13,705 bases of DNA from Actinomycetes bacterium (GTDB lineage Bacteria > Actinomycetota > Acidimicrobiia > Acidimicrobiales > Acidimicrobiaceae): positions 1-13,705 of the forward strand of contig JAKBSX010000020.1 in NCBI GenBank assembly GCA_021844725.1, read 5' to 3'. Shown one piece after another: positions 12,872 through 13,705 of the stretch. The translations under genes were made by a program, and so were the position numbers. Each line of letters starts with the position of its first letter. Position 1 is the stretch's first letter. The notes below the pieces were generated by a model, which worked only from the letters and a program-made list of their open reading frames with translations, ran no database searches and was not told where the DNA came from.

Positions 12872-13705
12872 AGGCGCTTGCACTTACTGCACCGGGTACT
12901 GTGAATGTGATCGAGACTGAGATTCCAACCTTCGGTTCAAACGAATTATTAATAAAGATGTTAGGGGTCGGGATTTGCGGAAGTGACCTCAGTGTATTTG
13001 AAGGGCACCGAAAGGTGCCATCGTATCCATGGATAATGGGTCATGAAGGCGTTGGCGAGATAGCTGGTATTGGCGAGGATGTCAAGGGTAGAGTTATTGG
13101 CGAGAAGGTGGTAATCGAGCCAAATTACTGTTGCTTTAACTGTCCGCCATGTCGAGCTGGTGTCACATCAGGTTGCCTAAATCGAGTGATTGTTGGCATG
13201 GAGGTACCCGGTCTATTGTCGGAGTATGCCGTTGTCCCCGACCCTTTCGCTTGGAAGGCGCCAGATTATCTCTCCTTGGAGGAGCTGGTATGCCTTGAGC
13301 CTCTAACCGTTGGAGTTGCTGCAATGCGCCGGACTAATACAGAGCTGGATCACCGTTGCCTTGTCATCGGTGCAGGATCGACCGGTTTAATGCTCATCAA
13401 TTTACTATCGATAAAAGGTATCGAGGTGTCCTTTGTTGAGCCCCATGCGGAGAGGAGTGAATTAGCCGAGAGCATTGGAGCTCACAAGCACCTTCCTGGC
13501 TCAATGGAAAGTTTTGACAGAATATTTGAAACGTCGGGTACCGCGGTTGGGTTTGAAACAGCTATTTCACTTTCTGCCCCGGGTGCAAAAATTGCGGTCA
13601 TTGGCCTGGGTACGGAGCCAGCCAACGTGATCTCAACCGATATCGTAAGGCGCAGGCTAAGCATCGTCGGATCGATGATATATGACCACCCGCAGCCTGT
13701 TCATG
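12868..13705 (+). CDS. Zinc-dependent medium-chain alcohol/polyol dehydrogenase (partial, runs off the right edge)
   Basis: The frame is open from ATG at 12868 through the window end (279 codons seen; full members have about 340-350). The N-terminal GroES-like domain has the catalytic zinc site GVGICGSD (Cys37), GHE (His59-Glu60) and Glu144 in CLEPL. It also has the structural zinc loop NYCCFNCPPCRAGVTSGC, with Cys88 or 89, Cys92, Cys95 and Cys103. The Rossmann domain begins with VIGAGSTGLM (166-175), and an acidic Glu191 follows the second strand, predicting NAD rather than NADP. The pattern is that of the threonine/sorbitol/glucose dehydrogenase group; the substrate is not determined. AGGGA lies 10 bases upstream of the ATG. 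It probably supplies the aldehyde for the preceding enzyme or acts on a related intermediate (inference). Confidence 0.88.
   Translation, partial: MKALALTAPGTVNVIETEIPTFGSNELLIKMLGVGICGSDLSVFEGHRKVPSYPWIMGHEGVGEIAGIGEDVKGRVIGEKVVIEPNYCCFNCPPCRAGVTSGCLNRVIVGMEVPGLLSEYAVVPDPFAWKAPDYLSLEELVCLEPLTVGVAAMRRTNTELDHRCLVIGAGSTGLMLINLLSIKGIEVSFVEPHAERSELAESIGAHKHLPGSMESFDRIFETSGTAVGFETAISLSAPGAKIAVIGLGTEPANVISTDIVRRRLSIVGSMIYDHPQPVH

Overview
The window looks like a chromosomal segment of an actinobacterium, most probably an acidimicrobial lineage of moderate GC content (near 50% by eye). Three things point there: a secreted protein built from the 42-residue '[20 protein letters not shown]' repeat common in Acidimicrobiia; a disulfide oxidoreductase closely resembling mycobacterial Rv2466c, which works with mycothiol; and an F420-type luciferase-like oxidoreductase beside a Mycobacterium-like class II DAHP synthase. 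No tRNA, rRNA, CRISPR array, transposase or phage gene was seen.

Left part (1-7094), mostly housekeeping. On the minus strand are the 5' part of the repeat protein (runs off the left edge) and aroG (first step of the shikimate pathway). On the plus strand a tight pair, F420-dependent oxidoreductase and nadD (NAD synthesis), is followed by a promoter with a perfect inverted repeat, an unrecognised 67-residue ORF and rsfS (ribosome silencing factor). rsfS meets the mycothiol-type oxidoreductase tail to tail with overlapping stop codons. A cysteine-containing hypothetical protein and a GT87-type polytopic mannosyltransferase follow on the plus strand. Most starts here look like TTG.

Middle (7095-8199). 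Two small, unrelated-looking helix-turn-helix regulators are transcribed divergently from a 97-base region with a GC-rich inverted repeat abutting an apparent leaderless start. A 364-base stretch with no gene I can support follows.

Right part (8200-13705), a metabolic cluster. A minus-strand operon with touching genes (IclR regulator, family III CoA transferase, stand-alone citryl-CoA-lyase-type citrate synthase homologue) diverges from an aldehyde dehydrogenase and a zinc-dependent medium-chain dehydrogenase (cut by the right edge). The 279-base region between them has two back-to-back promoters sharing their -35 bases and at least four palindromic sites built on CCA/TGG half-sites. My inference is an IclR-controlled catabolic system: the CoA transferase activates a hydroxy polycarboxylic acid, the lyase cleaves it to an acyl-CoA plus an oxo acid, and the two dehydrogenases oxidise a related alcohol through its aldehyde to an acid. 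The substrate cannot be read from the sequence; this cluster is the best candidate for undescribed biology in the window.
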